A stretch of DNA of 64,000 nucleotides from Planctomycetaceae bacterium (GTDB lineage Bacteria; Planctomycetota; UBA1135; GCA-002686595). The position numbers and the translations under genes are program-made. The notes beneath the pieces are model-generated. The model was given only the letters and a program-made list of their open reading frames with translations. It did no database searches and was not told the origin of the DNA. The stretch spans positions 94,608 through 158,607 of the forward strand of contig WGMC01000008.1 in NCBI GenBank assembly GCA_016125265.1, given 5' to 3'. Positions 25,751 through 34,480 of this stretch are shown here, in pieces. Positions within the stretch are counted from its first letter, which is position 1. Each line of letters starts with the position of its first letter.

Positions 25751-27957
25751 GACTGCCCCGTTGGACCGTGTACCCGGCCCTTGGCGTGCTGGCGGTCGTC
25801 TTCGTGGCGGCGTTGCCCAAGCGCAGTGACGACCCCAACGAGGGTGCGGCGCGCGAGGCGCAGCGTTTGGCCGCCACGGCGCCAGAGAACCCTGGGCCGG
25901 CCCGCCGCGGCATCGGCGAAGAGCCCATCGAGTTGGCGCCCGTCGTCGCGTCACCCAACGCCGCCGCGCGCTCCGCGGCCACCTACGAGCGTGTGATCGT
26001 GCTGGGCATCGACGGCCTCGACCCTGAGCTCCTGGCCGGTGTCATCGAGCGCCATCCCGAACGCACGAAGAACTTGACCTGGCTCGTCGAGCAAAGTGGC
26101 GGCATCCACTCGCTCGGCACCAGCACACCGCCGCAGAGCCCGGTGGCCTGGTCGAACCTGATCACCGGATTGGACCCGGGCGGCCACGGCATCTTCGACT
26201 TCATCCACCGCGACCTCGTGACGCGCGAGGGTGTGCCCTCCGCGACGCGCTCGACCAGCAGCTTCTTCGGTTTGATCGAAGGCCAGGAGCCTGCGCGCTC
26301 GGGCAAACCCTTCTGGCAACTGCTTGCGGAGAAGGGTGTGCCCGCCGACATCTGGCGCATGCCGGCCAACTTCCCGCCCGAGCGCAGCCTGGGGGTGTCC
26401 TTCAGCGGCATGCTGACACCCGCGATCGACTCGGCCTACGGCCAGGCAAGTCTGTACACGAGCGATCCGTTCCTGCGCACGGAGCTGGGTTACTCGAAGG
26501 TCGAACTCGTCACGCTGCGCGGCGGGGTCGGGCGCACCGTGGTGAATGGACCGATCCGCAGCGACGGGACCATCGCGACGGCCGCCCTCAACCTGCACGT
26601 CGATGAAGAAGCGCGGACCATTGCGATCGAGGGCGGCGAGCGCACGTTGCTCGCCCGCGTCGGCGAATGGACAGAGTTCACGCGGTTCTCGTTCGACGTG
26701 GAGCCCTGGATCCCATTCTTCGGCGACGTCAGCGGCATCGGCCGCTTCTACCTGAAGAGCCTCGAACCCGAGTTCGAGCTCTACCTCTCGCCGATCAACA
26801 TCGACCCGAAAAACGCCACGCCGCCGGTTTCGGAGCCGGCCGATGCGTCGGCAAAGGTGGTAGACGCCGTGGGGCTCTACTACACCCAGGGCATGCCGGA
26901 GGACGTGAACGCGCTGAAGGATCGGCTGCTGGACGACAGCGAGTTCCTGGGGCAGAGCCAGCAGGTGTACTTGGAGAGCCTGGTGTTGCTCGAACACGCG
27001 CTCGAGCGCCACCTCGCCGAACCGCGCGGCGGACTGTGCTTCTTCTACGTCAGCACAGTCGACCTGATGTCGCACATGCTGTGGCGCCACAGCGATCGGA
27101 GCCACCCGCACCACGATGCCGCACTGGCCGAGGAGTCGACCGAGGTCTGGTCCGGTCGCGCGGGCAGTCGGTTTGGCGACGTGCTCGACGACATCTACTT
27201 GCACGCCGATCCCATCGTCGGTCTGGTGCGCAAGCGCATGCAGGACGTGCCGCACACGCTGGTCGTGATGAGCGACCACGGGTTCGCGCCGTTCGCGCGC
27301 AAGTTCTCCTTGAACACGTGGCTCGTCGAACGCGGTTATCTCGTGCTGGAAGATGGCATCGAACGGGATCCCGCGACCGGGGCTTTCCTGCGCACGAAGG
27401 GCGAAACGAAGGAGACCTTCACTCCGAAACTCGACGGCGCGGATGTGGTCGATTGGTCGAAGACACGCGCCTACGGCATGGGCTTCAACGGCCTCTACCT
27501 GAACCTCGCGGGCCGCGAAGCAGATCCCGGTGGCATCGTGCAGCCAGGACCTGAGGCCGAGGCGCTGCTCCGCGAAATCAAAGCCGCCCTGGAGGCCGAG
27601 ATCGACCCCCAAACCGGCGAACGGGTGGTGTTGCGGGCCGACCTGGCCAGCGACGTCTACATCGGCCGCGAGCGCCTCGGCGACGCTCCCGACATCGTCG
27701 TGGGGTACAACTCGGGGTACTGCAACTCGGACCAGGCGTCGGTGGGGGACATCCCGTCGGCCGTGCTGGCCGACAACCTGGGCGGCACGTTCAACGGCAG
27801 CCACCTGATGGCGCCCGAGGTGGTGTCCGGTGTGTTGCTCGCGACCCGGCCCGTGCGGCCCGGCGCCCACGACCTGTGCGACCTCACCGTGGAACTCCTG
27901 GCCCGCTACGGCGTGGCACCCGGACCGGGCATGCGCGGCGAACGTGTGCTCGAGTGA
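25747..27957 (+). CDS. Second type I phosphodiesterase paralogue
   Basis: The 736-aa protein starts at GTG 25747 with one N-terminal anchor (YPALGVLAVVFVAAL). It carries the same motif series as its upstream neighbour: VLGIDGLDPELL near 84, SPVAWSNLITG near 130, LYLSPINIDPKN, and VVMSDHGFAPFARKFSLNTW near 507. A shared block with the paralogue (YVTPINLDP versus YLSPINIDP) shows tandem duplication. Translational coupling suggests that the two enzymes work on the same polymer or as a heteromer. Confidence 0.85.
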   Translation: MRLPRWTVYPALGVLAVVFVAALPKRSDDPNEGAAREAQRLAATAPENPGPARRGIGEEPIELAPVVASPNAAARSAATYERVIVLGIDGLDPELLAGVIERHPERTKNLTWLVEQSGGIHSLGTSTPPQSPVAWSNLITGLDPGGHGIFDFIHRDLVTREGVPSATRSTSSFFGLIEGQEPARSGKPFWQLLAEKGVPADIWRMPANFPPERSLGVSFSGMLTPAIDSAYGQASLYTSDPFLRTELGYSKVELVTLRGGVGRTVVNGPIRSDGTIATAALNLHVDEEARTIAIEGGERTLLARVGEWTEFTRFSFDVEPWIPFFGDVSGIGRFYLKSLEPEFELYLSPINIDPKNATPPVSEPADASAKVVDAVGLYYTQGMPEDVNALKDRLLDDSEFLGQSQQVYLESLVLLEHALERHLAEPRGGLCFFYVSTVDLMSHMLWRHSDRSHPHHDAALAEESTEVWSGRAGSRFGDVLDDIYLHADPIVGLVRKRMQDVPHTLVVMSDHGFAPFARKFSLNTWLVERGYLVLEDGIERDPATGAFLRTKGETKETFTPKLDGADVVDWSKTRAYGMGFNGLYLNLAGREADPGGIVQPGPEAEALLREIKAALEAEIDPQTGERVVLRADLASDVYIGRERLGDAPDIVVGYNSGYCNSDQASVGDIPSAVLADNLGGTFNGSHLMAPEVVSGVLLATRPVRPGAHDLCDLTVELLARYGVAPGPGMRGERVLE

Positions 27958-28002
27958 AACAAACCCTACTTCGACCCCCAGCAGCAAACGACGACGGCAG
28001 GC

Positions 28003-28200
28003 ATGTTCGGCAGCGGCAACAAAATCAAACTGGACAAGGACCTGATCGATCGGGTGAAACGCGTCGCGGAAGTGGCGGGTTACGCCTCGCACGAGGAGTT
28101 CATCGTGCACATCATCGAGCGCGAACTGGCGCAGTTCGAGGGCGCCAGCTCCGACGAGGAGATCACCGAGAAGTTGCGCGGGCTCGGTTACATCAGCTGA
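28003..28200 (+). CDS. 65-aa small protein, ribbon-helix-helix-like, ends LGYIS
   Basis: This 65-aa protein reads KLDKDLIDRVKRVAEVAGYA then SHEEFIVHIIERELAQFEG, a beta-strand plus two helices pattern reminiscent of MetJ/Arc (ribbon-helix-helix) proteins. It ends KLRGLGYIS. It lies 45 bp after the second phosphodiesterase and 58 bp before a membrane protein on the same strand, so it is an operon member. It could be a DNA-binding autoregulator or a small subunit. The fold is inferred from pattern only. Confidence 0.75.
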   Translation: MFGSGNKIKLDKDLIDRVKRVAEVAGYASHEEFIVHIIERELAQFEGASSDEEITEKLRGLGYIS

Positions 28201-28258
28201 GCCCTATCCGGCTGGCATCCCCCTCCCGTTCCGCCAAACGCCCCGGCCCCCCCCACCG

Positions 28259-29119
28259 ATGAGCACCCTGAACCGCGTCACCACCGCGGTGTTCGATTCC
28301 CTCTTGGCCCCGCTCGCGGGCCTGGGAGCGTTTTGGATCGTCGTGTTGATCGGCGCGGTGTTCGTCGTTCCGGCCCTCCTTCTGTTCAAGCAGATCAGTT
28401 GGCAGGGCGGTATCAAGGGCGCGAAGGAGCGGATCAAGGGCCACCTGATCGCGATCCGCATCTACCAGAACGACCTGGCAATCGTCGCGGCGTCCGTGGG
28501 CCGCATCCTGGTGCGCAACACGCAGTACCTCGGGCTCAACTTCGGTCCGCTCCTGCCGCTGCTGCCGCCGTTCACGCTGGTCGTCGCCCAACTGGCCACA
28601 CGCTACGGTTTCGAGCCCCTGCCCGTGGATCCGCGCCCGACGGCCGAACTGCGTTCGGGGCAGGGCACACTTCTCGAGGTGCACTTCGCGCCCGGTCGCG
28701 AGGGCGAGGTGGCCGGCCTGTCGGTCGAATGGCCCGCGGGTCTCGAGCCGCTGACCCCGCTGGTGCGCTCGCCCGGCGGCGGCGTTGCGTTCCAGGAGTT
28801 CGTGGCCCGCTCGCCCGGCGACTGGACGATCACGCTGCGCACGGCCGCGGGTGCCCACGAGACCAAACGGGTGGTCGTCGGCTCGGCCCCCGAGGGCGCG
28901 TTCCAACCGGAGCGTGTTCGTTCGTTCTGGAGCGCCTGGCTGTGGCCCGCAGAGCCGACCCTGCCGGCCGAATCCCCGTTCGAGCGCATCGCTTTTGCCT
29001 ATCCCGAACGGCCCCTGCCGCTGTCTCCAGGGGGGCCCATCGGGGTGATGGTGATCTTTTTCGTCTCCTCGCTCGTAGCCGGGGTAGTTGTTCTCAAGGT
29101 CTTCCACATCCAGATCTAA
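28259..29119 (+). CDS. Membrane protein of the phosphodiesterase cluster
   Basis: The 286-aa protein has an N-terminal transmembrane helix (FWIVVLIGAVFVVPALLLF), a conserved-looking amphipathic stretch (KERIKGHLIAIRIYQNDLAI), a second hydrophobic region (FGPLLPLLPPFTLVVAQLA), a beta-rich exported domain (about 110-255) and a C-terminal helix (VMVIFFVSSLVAGVVVLKVF). I do not know the family. Its place directly after the two phosphodiesterases and the small protein suggests an assembly or transport partner in the membrane. Confidence 0.75.
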   Translation: MSTLNRVTTAVFDSLLAPLAGLGAFWIVVLIGAVFVVPALLLFKQISWQGGIKGAKERIKGHLIAIRIYQNDLAIVAASVGRILVRNTQYLGLNFGPLLPLLPPFTLVVAQLATRYGFEPLPVDPRPTAELRSGQGTLLEVHFAPGREGEVAGLSVEWPAGLEPLTPLVRSPGGGVAFQEFVARSPGDWTITLRTAAGAHETKRVVVGSAPEGAFQPERVRSFWSAWLWPAEPTLPAESPFERIAFAYPERPLPLSPGGPIGVMVIFFVSSLVAGVVVLKVFHIQI

Positions 29120-29143
29120 ACCACAGCGCCAAAGCCTCCGCCC

Positions 29144-29740
29144 GTGTACTCGCCCCTCGTCGAACGCGCCCTCACGGCTTGCATGACCGCCCACGCGGGC
29201 CAGTGCCGCAAGGCCGACGAGGGCATGCCCTACGCGGTGCACCCGGTGCACGTGGCCCTCCTGCTGACGCGCTTCGGGGTGGACGACGACGTGGTGGTGG
29301 CGGCGCTCCTCCACGACGTGCCCGAGGATTGCGCGGACTGGACGGTGGAGCGGGTCCGGGTCGAGTTCGGGGCCCGGGTCGCGGGCATCGTGGGGGAGCT
29401 GACCGAGAACAAACGCCACTCGTGGGAGCAGCGCAAACAACACGCGGTCGACCACGTGCCCCACATGACGCCGGACGCGGCGACGGTGAAGGCGGCCGAC
29501 CAGTTGCACAACCTGACGTCGTTGCGCCGCCAGTTGGATGAGGCCGACGACCCGGAGTGTGTGTGGTCCCGTTTCACCGGCGGACGCGATCGCACGCTGA
29601 CGATGGCGCGCAAACTCAGCGAGGCGCTGTTGCTGCGCATCGATCCGCGCCTGGGCCGGGCGTTGCGCGCGGCCGTGGAGGCGCTGGAAGTGGCCAGCGC
29701 CCCGCGCACCGCGGTTTCGCGCTCGCGGCCCGTTTCCTAG
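29144..29740 (+). CDS. HD-domain protein like RelA/SpoT hydrolase domain
   Basis: The 198-aa protein carries the hydrolase half of RelA/SpoT enzymes: HPVHVALLLTRFGVDDDVVV, the HD and ED residues in AALLHDVPEDC near residues 51-61, and a late VKAADQLHNLTSLRR motif. No synthetase or TGS domain is present, so it fits a stand-alone small alarmone hydrolase (MESH1-type) or another nucleotide phosphohydrolase. It starts at GTG 29144, 24 bp after the membrane protein, and may be the last gene of that cluster. PAPS and NADPH have been reported as MESH1-type substrates, which could matter next to cysC and cysQ. Confidence 0.8.
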   Translation: MYSPLVERALTACMTAHAGQCRKADEGMPYAVHPVHVALLLTRFGVDDDVVVAALLHDVPEDCADWTVERVRVEFGARVAGIVGELTENKRHSWEQRKQHAVDHVPHMTPDAATVKAADQLHNLTSLRRQLDEADDPECVWSRFTGGRDRTLTMARKLSEALLLRIDPRLGRALRAAVEALEVASAPRTAVSRSRPVS

Positions 29741-29758
29741 CCCACGAGGTCCCCGGGG

Positions 29759-30589
29759 CTATCGCAGCGACGCGGTGCCCGCCAACGCCGCGAGCACCCG
29801 CTCGCGCAGCTCCGGCCGGCAGACCACGATTTCGTCGTTGCGGGGATCGGGTTGGTTGTACCGCTGCTCGGTCCCGTCGATGCGGCAGACGCTCCAGCCG
29901 GCGGCGCGCGCCACGATCTCCGGCGCGCAGGTATCCCACTCCTTGAGGCCCTTCTTGTGCACGTAGAGGTCCGCCTCGCCCAGCAACAGGCGCGAGATCT
30001 TGAAGCCGACGCTTCCCGTGGGGACCAACTCGGCGCCGCCCATCGCGCGGCCGAACTCTGCGACCCATTCGGGTGTGTGTGAGCGGCTCACCACCATGCG
30101 CAGAGCCGCACCGGCGCGCGGAGCGGCGGCGGGGAGGTGTTCCGGGCCCTCGGAGCCGCGCATTTGCACTGCTGCCCGGTCGCCGAGGCACACCCCGAAC
30201 AGCACCCGCCCCACGGACGGAAGTGCGACCGCACCGAGGGCCGGTTTGCCGTCGAGGCAGAGGCCCACGTGCACGGCCCAGTCCTCGCGGCCGGTGCGGT
30301 ACTCCTTGGTGCCGTCGAGCGGATCGACGATCCACACCAGGCGCTTGCCCTGGCGGGCCGCGGAGTCCTTGGTCTCCTCCGACAGGATGCCGTCGAGCGG
30401 GTACCGCCCGCGCAGGTAGCCCTGCAGGTAGCCGTCGGCCGCCTGGTCGCCGACGTCGCCGAGGATGTGTTCGTCCTTCCAGCGCCCGCTCTCGCGCAAC
30501 CCGAGGGCGCGGCGGCCCGCCTCTTCGGCGATCTGTGCGGCGAAATGGAGCCGTTGCTCCACGTCCTTCGGGTCACTGAGCGGGTCCAT
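29759..30589 (-). CDS. cysQ: 3'(2'),5'-bisphosphate nucleotidase (CysQ-like)
   Basis: CysQ removes the 3'-phosphate from PAP (and PAPS), clearing the by-product of sulfotransferases. The 276-aa protein has the inositol-monophosphatase-fold metal motifs: SEETKD near residues 70-75, WIVDPLDGTKEY near 86-97, and EWDTCAPEIVARAAG near 218. The length is typical. It converges on the HD-domain gene (18 bp between stops) and is the last gene of a compact FIST-rhodanese-cysQ run with 10-bp spacers. Other substrates of the family, such as inositol phosphates, cannot be excluded. Confidence 0.85.
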   Translation of the reverse strand: MDPLSDPKDVEQRLHFAAQIAEEAGRRALGLRESGRWKDEHILGDVGDQAADGYLQGYLRGRYPLDGILSEETKDSAARQGKRLVWIVDPLDGTKEYRTGREDWAVHVGLCLDGKPALGAVALPSVGRVLFGVCLGDRAAVQMRGSEGPEHLPAAAPRAGAALRMVVSRSHTPEWVAEFGRAMGGAELVPTGSVGFKISRLLLGEADLYVHKKGLKEWDTCAPEIVARAAGWSVCRIDGTEQRYNQPDPRNDEIVVCRPELRERVLAALAGTASLR

Positions 30590-30599
30590 CGGCGGCAGT

Positions 30600-31142
30600 C
30601 TACTCGGCCTTGGCCCGCGGACCGCGCCATCCCGAGAAGCCGCCCGCGAGGTTCAGGAGCTGCTTGCGACCTTGGGATTCGAGGAACTCGCACGCCGCCG
30701 CCGAGCGCCCGCCCGCCGCGCAGTACACCAACGTGGGGCGGTCGTCCTTCGGCAGCTCCGCAAGACGCGCCTCGAGTTGGTCCACGGGGATCAGGATCGC
30801 CCCCGGCAGGATGCCCTCTGCGGTTTCGCGCGCGGTGCGCACGTCGAGCACGTGCACCCGCCCCGACTGCAACAGCGCCTCGCCCTCCACGGCCGACACG
30901 TCCTTCCAGAGGCGGCCCTCTTCGACCTGCTCCGGGGTCAGCGTCGCGCCCGCAGCCAACTCGCCAATCAAGCGCCGCTGCAGCGCCAGTTCCTGCCGCA
31001 GCTCTTCGGCGACGTTCTCGACGCGCCGCCGACTGTCCTGACGCAGATCCTCGAGGAGTTTGGGATCTGCGGCGGCGCCGGGGCGTTTGCGCAGCGCGAG
31101 GAAAAGAGCGGCGAGGGCGACGCCGAGGGCGATGTATTCCAT
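30600..31142 (-). CDS. Membrane-tethered rhodanese
   Basis: The 180-aa protein begins with a short transmembrane helix (YIALGVALAALFLAL), a coiled-coil stretch (about 30-60) and a rhodanese domain with the active-site loop VYCAAGGRSA, Cys141 being the sulfur carrier. It would transfer sulfane sulfur at the inner membrane or reduce cyanide/thiosulfate. It sits 10 bp from both the FIST gene and cysQ on the minus strand, consistent with one operon. Confidence 0.85.
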   Translation of the reverse strand: MEYIALGVALAALFLALRKRPGAAADPKLLEDLRQDSRRRVENVAEELRQELALQRRLIGELAAGATLTPEQVEEGRLWKDVSAVEGEALLQSGRVHVLDVRTARETAEGILPGAILIPVDQLEARLAELPKDDRPTLVYCAAGGRSAAACEFLESQGRKQLLNLAGGFSGWRGPRAKAE

Positions 31143-31152
31143 GGTGTTCGAA

Positions 31153-32337
31153 TCAAGCGCCGAGTTGGCGGCGGAAGAGGGCCACGGAGGCTGTGAATCC
31201 GTGCAGGAAGTTGGTGCCGTCGACGGGCCCGAGTTCGCCGGCGGCGGCGAAGCCGGCCACGGCCGTATCCGCTCCCAGCACGTCGAGCAGCACGGACGAA
31301 TCGTGATCGGCCACGCCGAACATGCGCAGGCCGCGGCCGTTGCACGGGAAGAGCAGCGCGCCCTGCGGGCCCTCGGCCGGACCCGCTTCGGTCAGCAGTT
31401 GGCGCAGGTCCTCGCCCGCGCTGGCCCCGTCGCGCACCAGGAACTGCACGGTCTGGCCGCGGCGCACGTGGTCGCCGACGGCCAGGGCGCGCTCCTGGGG
31501 TTGGATGCCGAGCAACCCGCGCACCAGGAAATCGCCGCGCGCGAAGGTGCTTTTCGTCGCGTCCAGCGCGAGGCCGACGAAGGGCCCGCGCTGCAGCAGT
31601 TGGCGCTGGTCGGGTGGCAGCTCGCCCAGCGTTTCCATCAGCACGTCCACGGCCGAGCGCCCGCCCAACTTCAGCAGCAAGTTGTCGCGCGCCGCCGTGA
31701 CCACCCAGGGCCGCCCCACGGGTCGGCACCCCTGGCTGACCACCGGCCGGATCCCCATGGCGCCGCGCAGGGCCACTCCGACCGCGCCCTCGACCTCCAT
31801 GCCGTCGCCGGTGAACAGCACACCCTGTCCGGCTTCGTGGGCGGCGCTCGCCAGCCCGCCCACCACGGGCACGCCGGGGTGGTCGTGGTTCATCCGCTCG
31901 AGGAAGGCCTCGGCGGGGAAGTGGAAGGGATCGACGAGCAGCAGCACGCTGGATTCCGTCGCGGGCCCAAGATCCGGCATGCCGGTGAAGAGCACCGTGT
32001 CCGAGGGTCCGGGCACCGCGCCGAGCCGCAGGGGTTCGATCGCGGTGTCGGGCAGCTTGGCGGCAAAAAGCGCGAGGCCCGGGCGATTCTCCGGTTCCCG
32101 GCCCCCGGCGAGCACCGACTGGGCCATGCAGCCCAAAACGGTCCGGGCGCGGGTCGCCTCCCGCAGCATCGGGCCGAGCTCACCCCGACTGGGTCCGTGG
32201 TGGGGGCTGGCGAAGGCCAACGCCAGGTCCGGCACCCGGTTGCCCATGCCCCGCCGCAGGGCCGCCAGGGCCTCCCCCAGGGCCTCCTGCGTGTTTTCGA
32301 GGGTCGACAGGGCGGCGGAAAAGTGGGCGGCGGTCAT
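31153..32337 (-). CDS. FIST-domain sensory protein
   Basis: The 394-aa protein fits the FIST N plus FIST C layout: LALAFASPHHG near residue 40, ARTVLGCMAQSVLAGGREPE near 65-85, PVVGGLASAAHE near 160, and GALLFPCNGRGLRMFGV near 340 with a following AGFAAAGELGPVDG. FIST domains are predicted small-ligand sensors, often linked to amino-acid signalling. No output domain is fused here. ATG 32337 fits the conserved start. It heads the minus-strand FIST-rhodanese-cysQ run and is divergent from korA. Confidence 0.85.
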   Translation of the reverse strand: MTAAHFSAALSTLENTQEALGEALAALRRGMGNRVPDLALAFASPHHGPSRGELGPMLREATRARTVLGCMAQSVLAGGREPENRPGLALFAAKLPDTAIEPLRLGAVPGPSDTVLFTGMPDLGPATESSVLLLVDPFHFPAEAFLERMNHDHPGVPVVGGLASAAHEAGQGVLFTGDGMEVEGAVGVALRGAMGIRPVVSQGCRPVGRPWVVTAARDNLLLKLGGRSAVDVLMETLGELPPDQRQLLQRGPFVGLALDATKSTFARGDFLVRGLLGIQPQERALAVGDHVRRGQTVQFLVRDGASAGEDLRQLLTEAGPAEGPQGALLFPCNGRGLRMFGVADHDSSVLLDVLGADTAVAGFAAAGELGPVDGTNFLHGFTASVALFRRQLGA

Positions 32338-32605
32338 GGTTGGCGGTCGGTCTCGGGGGCGGCTTTCGCGGAAGGTTCCGGAACGCCGATGCAAGCCCGC
32401 CCTCCGGATGGCAAATTGGATCGCCATTTTGGTTCCGACGGGCCCCAAAACCCAAGGACCCCCACGACTCCCGGGCCCGCACCCGGCCGCTGCCCGCCCG
32501 GCGGCGCCCCCGTTCGCGCCCCCGCCCAGCCCCCGACGGCCCCGAAACTTCGGGGACTTCGGCCCCAGCGACCCGGCGCTCTCCCCGGCCGAGCCTCCCG
32601 CCACC

Positions 32606-34462
32606 ATGACCAGCACCCCGCACCCCGCCGCCGAACTCCCGCTGCAACAACAGGAGAGCGTCGTGATCCGCTTCGCCGGCGACTCCGGCGACGGCATGCA
32701 AATCACGGGCAACCAGTTCACGGACACTTCCGCGTTCGTGGGCAACGACCTGGCGACCCTGCCCGACTTCCCGGCGGAGATCCGCGCGCCCGTCGGCACG
32801 CGACCGGGAGTTTCCGGTTTCCAGGTGCGGTTCAGCTCCGCCGACGTGCACACGCCGGGGGACCAACCGGACGTGCTGGTGGCGATGAACCCGGCGGCGC
32901 TGATCGTCAACATCAAGGACCTGAAGCCCGGCGCGATCGTGATCTTGAACCGCGGCAACTGGGGCGAGGTCGACCTGAAGAAGGCGAAGCTCGACGTCGA
33001 TCCCCGCACCAGCGGTGTGCTCGACGGTTTCCGCGTCATCGAGATCGACATCAACGCGCGTGTGAAGGAGGCCCTGGCGGACTCGGGCCTCTCGTCGAAG
33101 GACGTGCAGCGCTGCAAGAACTTCTACACGCTTGGGCTGATGTACTGGCTGTACAGCCGGCCGCTCGAGCCCACCTTGGACTGGCTCGCGAAGAAGTTCG
33201 CGAAGGAGCCGTCCCTGGTCAACGCCAACCAGACGGCCCTGCGCGCGGGGTACAACGCCGGCGACATCCACGAGCACTTCCAAGCGCGCTACGAGGTCGC
33301 GCGCTGCGACACGATGTTGCCCGGTACGTACCGCAACATCATGGGCAACCAGTCCTTGGCGCTGGGCCTCGTCGCCGGCGCCAACCTGGCGAACCTGCCG
33401 ATTTTCCTCGGTTCGTACCCGATCACGCCGGCCTCGGACATCCTGCACCAGCTCTCGTCCTACAAGGATCACGGTGTGATCACGATGCAGGCGGAGGACG
33501 AAATCGCGGCGATCTGTTCCGCGATCGGGGCGTCGTTCGCCGGGCACCTCGGCATCACGACGACTTCGGGGCCGGGCATGGCGCTCAAGACCGAGGCGAT
33601 GGGCCTCGCGATCTCGACCGAACTGCCGCTCGTGATCGTCGACATCCAACGCGCGGGCCCGTCGACGGGTATGCCCACCAAGACCGAGCAGTCGGACCTC
33701 CTGTTCGCTGTCTTCGGCCGCAACGGCGACGCGCCGATGCCGGTCGTGTCGTGCTCGACGCCGGCGGATGCCTTTGAGTGCGCGATCGAAGCGGTGCGCA
33801 TCGCCACGCAGTTCATGACACCCGTGATCCTGCTGTCGGACGGTTACATCGCCAACGGTTCCGAACCCTGGCGCCTGCCGAAGATGGAGGACCTGGTGCC
33901 CTTCCCCGTGACGTTCCGCACGGATCCCGAGGCGTTCCAGCCGTTCTCGCGGGACGCGCGCGGTGTGCGTCCCTGGGTCAAGCCGGGCACCCCCGGCCTC
34001 GAACACCGCATCGGCGGCCTCGAGAAGGACGCGGACTCCGGCAACATCAGCTACGACGCGAAGAACCACCAGCGCATGACCGACCTGCGCCACCAGAAGG
34101 TGCAGAACGTCGCCGACACGATCCCCACGCCGGCGGTGTACGGCGCCCAGGAAGGCGACCTCCTGGTGCTCGGTTGGGGGTCGACCTACGGCTCCATCCG
34201 CAGTGCGGTGGACGTGCTCTTGAAGCAGGGCAAGAAAATCGGGCAGGTGCACATCCGCCACGTGTGGCCTATGGCCAAGGGTCTGGACCAGATCTTCGCG
34301 CGCTACCGCGCGGTCCTGGTGCCGGAACTCAACATGGGGCAGATGACACGCCTCCTGCGCTCGGAGTACCCGGGCTTCTCGTTCGTCTCCTATCCCAAGG
34401 TTCAAGGCCTTCCGTTCACGACGGCGGAACTCGTCGAACGCATCGAAAAGGCCCTCGCCTGA
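32606..34462 (+). CDS. korA: 2-oxoacid:ferredoxin oxidoreductase, alpha (gamma-fused) subunit
   Basis: With KorB this enzyme oxidises 2-oxoglutarate (or a similar 2-oxoacid) to the acyl-CoA and reduces ferredoxin. The 618-aa protein has an N-terminal gamma domain (IRFAGDSGDGMQITGNQFTD) fused to the alpha domain (GSYPITPASDILHQLS and TTTSGPGMALKTEAMGLA, with QRAGPSTGMPTKTEQSDLL). This is the usual KorA layout with the catalytic centre shared with KorB. No KorC/KorD subunits are present. ATG 32606 is chosen. korB follows after 18 bp. Together with icd it marks ferredoxin-linked TCA carbon flow. Confidence 0.92.
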   Translation: MTSTPHPAAELPLQQQESVVIRFAGDSGDGMQITGNQFTDTSAFVGNDLATLPDFPAEIRAPVGTRPGVSGFQVRFSSADVHTPGDQPDVLVAMNPAALIVNIKDLKPGAIVILNRGNWGEVDLKKAKLDVDPRTSGVLDGFRVIEIDINARVKEALADSGLSSKDVQRCKNFYTLGLMYWLYSRPLEPTLDWLAKKFAKEPSLVNANQTALRAGYNAGDIHEHFQARYEVARCDTMLPGTYRNIMGNQSLALGLVAGANLANLPIFLGSYPITPASDILHQLSSYKDHGVITMQAEDEIAAICSAIGASFAGHLGITTTSGPGMALKTEAMGLAISTELPLVIVDIQRAGPSTGMPTKTEQSDLLFAVFGRNGDAPMPVVSCSTPADAFECAIEAVRIATQFMTPVILLSDGYIANGSEPWRLPKMEDLVPFPVTFRTDPEAFQPFSRDARGVRPWVKPGTPGLEHRIGGLEKDADSGNISYDAKNHQRMTDLRHQKVQNVADTIPTPAVYGAQEGDLLVLGWGSTYGSIRSAVDVLLKQGKKIGQVHIRHVWPMAKGLDQIFARYRAVLVPELNMGQMTRLLRSEYPGFSFVSYPKVQGLPFTTAELVERIEKALA

Positions 34463-34480
34463 GACCTGAGAACACGAGCC

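Noticed and set aside
23534..25954. An 806-codon open frame on the minus strand opposite the first phosphodiesterase
   Set aside because: Antisense shadow with low-complexity composition; the plus-strand enzyme has all catalytic motifs.
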